Shown one piece after another: positions 33,941 through 36,738 of a stretch of 36,738 nt of DNA (position 1 is its first letter; each line of letters opens with the position of its first letter). The translations under genes and the position numbers were made by a program. The notes beneath the pieces are model-generated. The model had not been told where the DNA came from. It made no database searches and saw nothing but the letters and a program-made list of their open reading frames with translations. The stretch comes from Deltaproteobacteria bacterium. Lineage in GTDB: Bacteria > Myxococcota_A > Polyangia > Fen-1088. The DNA lies in contig JAFGPX010000211.1 of NCBI GenBank assembly GCA_016935975.1, forward strand, positions 1-36,738. The letters run 5' to 3'.

Positions 33941-36634
33941 ATGAAGGGCACACTGGTTGTCGTCGATGCCTTGAACTACCTGTTTCGGGCCTACCATGCC
34001 TTGCCCGGGCTTGCGACCCGGGCTGGGCTGCCGACGGGCGCCGTCTATGGTTTCTGCCAGATGCTCCTGCGCGTCGACCGCGAGCGGCACCCAACCCACA
34101 TGGCCGTGGTCTTCGATGCGCCGGGGCCGACATTTCGCGACGCGATCTACAAGGAATACAAGGCCACCCGTCCACCGCCGCCGGCCGATCTCGTGGCGCA
34201 GATCGATCTCGCACGCGAGGCCGCGGAGGCGTTCGGGTGCGCGGTGTTCTCGGTTCCGGGCGTGGAGGCCGACGACGTGATCGCGACCTTGGTTCGCGAG
34301 GCGAGGACCCAGGACATGGAGGTCATCATCGGCTCGTCGGACAAGGATCTGATGCAACTGTGCAGCGAGGAAGTCCGGCTGCTCGATGCCGTGAAGAACC
34401 GCCTGCTCGGACCTGCCGAGGTGCTGGAGAAATGGGGTGTGCCGCCCGACAAGCTCGGGGACGTCCTGGCCCTGATGGGCGACTCCATCGACAACGTGCC
34501 GGGGATCCCGGGGATCGGCCCCAAGACCGCGGCCGAGCTCGTCACCACCTATGGCTCCTTGGCCGGCGTCGTGGCCAACGCCGACAGGATCAAGGGCAAG
34601 AAGGGCCAGGCCATCGCCGAGGGGCGCGACACCCTGGCGCTGGCGCGCGAGTTGGTGCGCCTGCGCGACGACGTGCCCCTGCCCAGGCCCCTGGCGGAGA
34701 TCCGTCGCGAGCCGGCGTCGGCCGAGAAGTTGCGCGCGCTCTTCCTCCGGCTGGAATTCGGCCGCTTGCTGGAACACGTCGCGCCTGCGAATCGGCAGGC
34801 GGCGTCGGCGCCTTTGCCGGCGCCTCCGGCCGGGCCTCCGGCGGGCGAGCCGACCCCGGTGAGCGACGGACCGGGCATGGCCGCGATGGTAGCCGCGATC
34901 CACGAGCCAAAAGAGACCGGTCTCGCATTCCTGCTCGACGACGATTCGCCGGTGCGCGCGCGCCTGGTCGCGCTGGCGGCCGCCCTGCCGTCCGGCCAGC
35001 GTTTCTGCGTGTTGGTCAAGCAGCACCTGCTGGGCGCCGCGAGAGGCCTGGCCGAGGACGAGGTGCTCGCCGGTCTCGGCGCCATGCTCGCCGACGCCGG
35101 AACTACCAAGCGCCTGCACGATGTCAAGGCCTTGGAGGTCTGGCTTCGCAGCCACGGGGCCGCTCTCGCGGGCGTGGCCAGCGACACCATGCTCGCTGGC
35201 TACGTGCTCGATTCCGGCTCCGGGGACTACGCCTTGTCCACTCTCGCTGGCTCGGAACAGATCCCCGGCGTGCTGCCGCGAACGGCTTGGCTGTCCGGCG
35301 GGCGCCGCGGCGAGGACCTGGATCTCGTCGAAGTGGGGAAGCGGCTCGGCGCCGAGGCTGCGGCGGTCTTGACGCTGGCCAGCCGGCAGAGCGAGAGGCT
35401 CGCGGCCGCGCAGCAGCAGCATCTTTGCCAGGATGTCGAGCTCCCCCTCGCCTCCGTGCTGGCGGCCATGGAGTGCCACGGCATTCGCATCGACGGCGGC
35501 CACCTGCGCGTCCTCGGCAACGAGGTTGCCACCGCCGCGCGTTCTCTCGAAGGCGAGATCCACACGCTGGCGGGCGCCGACTTCAACATCGCCTCGACCA
35601 AGCAGCTGGCGGAGATCCTCTTCGGCAAGCTCGGACTGCCGGTGGTCAAGAAGACCAAGACCGGCGCCTCGACCGACGCGGACGTGCTCGAACAGCTCGC
35701 GGCCATGCACCCGCTGCCCGCGAAGATCATCGAGTACCGGACCCTGACCAAGCTCAAGGGAACCTACATCGATGCCTTGCCGGCGCTGGTCAATCCGCGC
35801 ACCGGGCGACTGCACACCACGTTTCACCAGGCGGTCGCGGCCACCGGCAGGCTTTCGTCGAGCGATCCCAATCTGCAGAACATCCCCATCCGCTCCGACA
35901 TCGGCCGCAAGATCCGAGACGCCTTCGTGGCCGAGCCGGGCTTGCGCATGGTTTCGGCGGACTACTCGCAAATCGAGCTGCGCGTGCTCGCCCATTTCTG
36001 CGAGGACCCTGCTTTCGTCGGCGCCTTCCGCGCCGGCGCCGACATCCACCGTCGGACCGCAGCCGAGGTGTTTGGCGTTGCGGAGGCGGAGGTTTCGGCC
36101 GAGCAGCGGCGCATCGCAAAAGCCATCAACTTCGGCCTGATCTTCGGGCAGACCGACTTCGGTCTAGCCCAAGCCCTGCGCATCCCGCGGGCCGAGGCCC
36201 ACCACTACATCGCATCCTACTTCGCGCGCTATGCCCGCGTGCGTGAGTACATGGAAGGGGTCATTGCGGAGGCGCGTCGCACGCAGGTCGTGTCGACTTT
36301 GTTGGGGCGAACACGCCCTCTGCCCGAGATCAACGCGAAGCGTGCGCAGGACCGCAACTACGCCGAGCGCATCGCGCGCAACACCCCCATCCAGGGTTCG
36401 GCGGCCGATATCCTCAAGCTCGCCATGCTACGGGTGCACCGGGGCCTCGTCGGCTTCCCCGGGGTCCGCCTGTTGCTCACCGTGCACGACGAGCTGGTGT
36501 TCGAGGTGCCCGAAGCAGACGTCGACACATTCTGCCCGTGGGTCAAACGCGAGATGGAGGCGGCCTTCGAGCTGCGGGTGCCGCTGGTCGTCGATGTGCA
36601 CAGCGGCGCCACGTGGGGCGAGGCCCACGCCTAG
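33941..36634 (+). CDS. polA: DNA polymerase I
   Basis: The 897-residue protein has an N-terminal 5'-3' exonuclease domain (1 to about 280; GSSDKDLMQL, GDSIDNVPGIPGIGPKTA), a proline-rich linker (about 285-306), a 3'-5' exonuclease-like domain (about 310-480) and the polymerase domain (about 490-897). The polymerase motifs are DYSQIELR (674-681), RRIAKAINFGLIFG (723-736) and VHDE (848-851). The proofreading domain appears inactive: the expected DxE reads LLDDDS without the pair in place, and the YxxxD segment reads RLGAEAA. In the O helix, the Tyr equivalent to E. coli Tyr766 is Phe735. It fills gaps and removes primers in repair and replication. AGAGG precedes the ATG. Its last two codons and stop lie inside the right copy of the 85-bp repeat. 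Confidence 0.96.
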   Translation: MKGTLVVVDALNYLFRAYHALPGLATRAGLPTGAVYGFCQMLLRVDRERHPTHMAVVFDAPGPTFRDAIYKEYKATRPPPPADLVAQIDLAREAAEAFGCAVFSVPGVEADDVIATLVREARTQDMEVIIGSSDKDLMQLCSEEVRLLDAVKNRLLGPAEVLEKWGVPPDKLGDVLALMGDSIDNVPGIPGIGPKTAAELVTTYGSLAGVVANADRIKGKKGQAIAEGRDTLALARELVRLRDDVPLPRPLAEIRREPASAEKLRALFLRLEFGRLLEHVAPANRQAASAPLPAPPAGPPAGEPTPVSDGPGMAAMVAAIHEPKETGLAFLLDDDSPVRARLVALAAALPSGQRFCVLVKQHLLGAARGLAEDEVLAGLGAMLADAGTTKRLHDVKALEVWLRSHGAALAGVASDTMLAGYVLDSGSGDYALSTLAGSEQIPGVLPRTAWLSGGRRGEDLDLVEVGKRLGAEAAAVLTLASRQSERLAAAQQQHLCQDVELPLASVLAAMECHGIRIDGGHLRVLGNEVATAARSLEGEIHTLAGADFNIASTKQLAEILFGKLGLPVVKKTKTGASTDADVLEQLAAMHPLPAKIIEYRTLTKLKGTYIDALPALVNPRTGRLHTTFHQAVAATGRLSSSDPNLQNIPIRSDIGRKIRDAFVAEPGLRMVSADYSQIELRVLAHFCEDPAFVGAFRAGADIHRRTAAEVFGVAEAEVSAEQRRIAKAINFGLIFGQTDFGLAQALRIPRAEAHHYIASYFARYARVREYMEGVIAEARRTQVVSTLLGRTRPLPEINAKRAQDRNYAERIARNTPIQGSAADILKLAMLRVHRGLVGFPGVRLLLTVHDELVFEVPEADVDTFCPWVKREMEAAFELRVPLVVDVHSGATWGEAHA

Positions 36635-36712
36635 CAGCCCGTGGTGAAAGCCGGACCGAGCCGTTCGGAGTGGATTCGGCCCGGATGCAAGGAGCGGCGA
36701 AGCGCCGAATAC
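36628..36712. repeat. Right copy of the 85-bp inverted repeat
   Basis: This copy pairs with 1-85 in inverted orientation (84 of 85). It begins inside the end of polA, covering the last two codons and the TAG, and runs into the intergenic region. It contains the inverted pair ATTCGGC (36674-36680)/GCCGAAT (36704-36710) and the CGGCG-AAG-CGCCG palindrome. The copy is flanked on the outside by a further small hairpin. The repeat being shared with the opposite end of the window may reflect a dispersed repeat family, at which assembly would also stop. Confidence 0.9.
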
Positions 36713-36723
36713 TAGAGGTATTC
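36707..36723. other. Small perfect hairpin at the right repeat edge
   Basis: GAATAC (36707-36712) and GTATTC (36718-36723) are perfect inverted arms around the 5-base loop TAGAG. The left arm is the outer end of the 85-bp repeat, so the hairpin straddles its boundary. The arm GTATTC is also how the left repeat copy begins. There is no T-run after it, so it does not look like a terminator. The bases to the window end (36724-36738) show nothing recognisable. Confidence 0.6.
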
Positions 36724-36738
36724 AAGCGAGCGGCGACA

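Noticed and set aside
32561-36049. A 1162-codon open frame antisense to polA and the synthetase
   Set aside because: It has no recognisable domain, runs antisense through two clear genes, and its composition is that of a high-GC shadow frame.

Overview
The window is GC-rich, densely coded bacterial chromosome, most likely from a Myxococcota-type (former deltaproteobacterial) organism. The evidence is three eukaryotic-like Ser/Thr kinases with C-terminal membrane anchors, a GAF-containing sigma-54 activator with an FHA-like N-terminus, a lipoprotein ending in an AgmX/PglI-type tail, a PilZ protein, and several exported proteins without family relatives I recognise. Housekeeping genes (infA, rnc, cca, xthA, polA) are scattered through it. 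I see no integrase, transposase, phage gene, tRNA, rRNA or CRISPR array, so this reads as core chromosome rather than a mobile element.

Layout. 1-168: one copy of an 85-bp repeat and the leader of kinase 1. 169-2227 (+): kinase 1 and a HAD phosphatase. 6087-2362 (-): a ClpA-like AAA+ protein with a degenerate first ATPase, then a CDF metal transporter with three cytosolic domains. 6195-7475 (+): an exported protein and an AgmX-tail lipoprotein. 8426-7497 (-): a lytic-transglycosylase-like protein. 8637-10199 (+): a COG2509-type flavoprotein. 14195-10189 (-): an RpiB/PGI-like fusion, an exported propeller-like protein and a PilZ protein. 14216-14986 (+): xthA. 16184-15015 (-): a phospholipase D/cardiolipin synthase. 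16273-17877 (+): infA and an HtrA protease. 19183-17858 (-): an ABC1/UbiB kinase. 19201-21281 (+): rnc and cca. 22571-21313 (-): two ETF-like subunits, neither with the FAD domain. 22618-24078 (+): kinase 2. 31968-24094 (-): kinase 3, a TPR-like membrane protein, the FHA-like/GAF/sigma-54 activator and a lipoprotein, then, behind an internal promoter, a membrane-anchored protein coupled to a DECD-box RNA helicase. 32105-36634 (+): an acyl-CoA synthetase and polA. 36635-36738: the second, inverted copy of the 85-bp repeat plus a small hairpin.

The most system-like part is the kinase 3 operon: a transmembrane kinase, a membrane protein whose start overlaps the kinase stop, a sigma-54 activator and a lipoprotein follow each other with no room for separate promoters. 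They may form an envelope-signal-to-transcription module. Other oddities are the RpiB/PGI-like fusion with an eroded isomerase active site, the FAD-less ETF pair, the DECD motif in a bacterial helicase, and the ClpA-like protein. Genes alternate strand almost singly, with many tail-to-tail overlaps and very short head-to-head gaps. All family assignments come from reading motifs by eye; no database search was possible.
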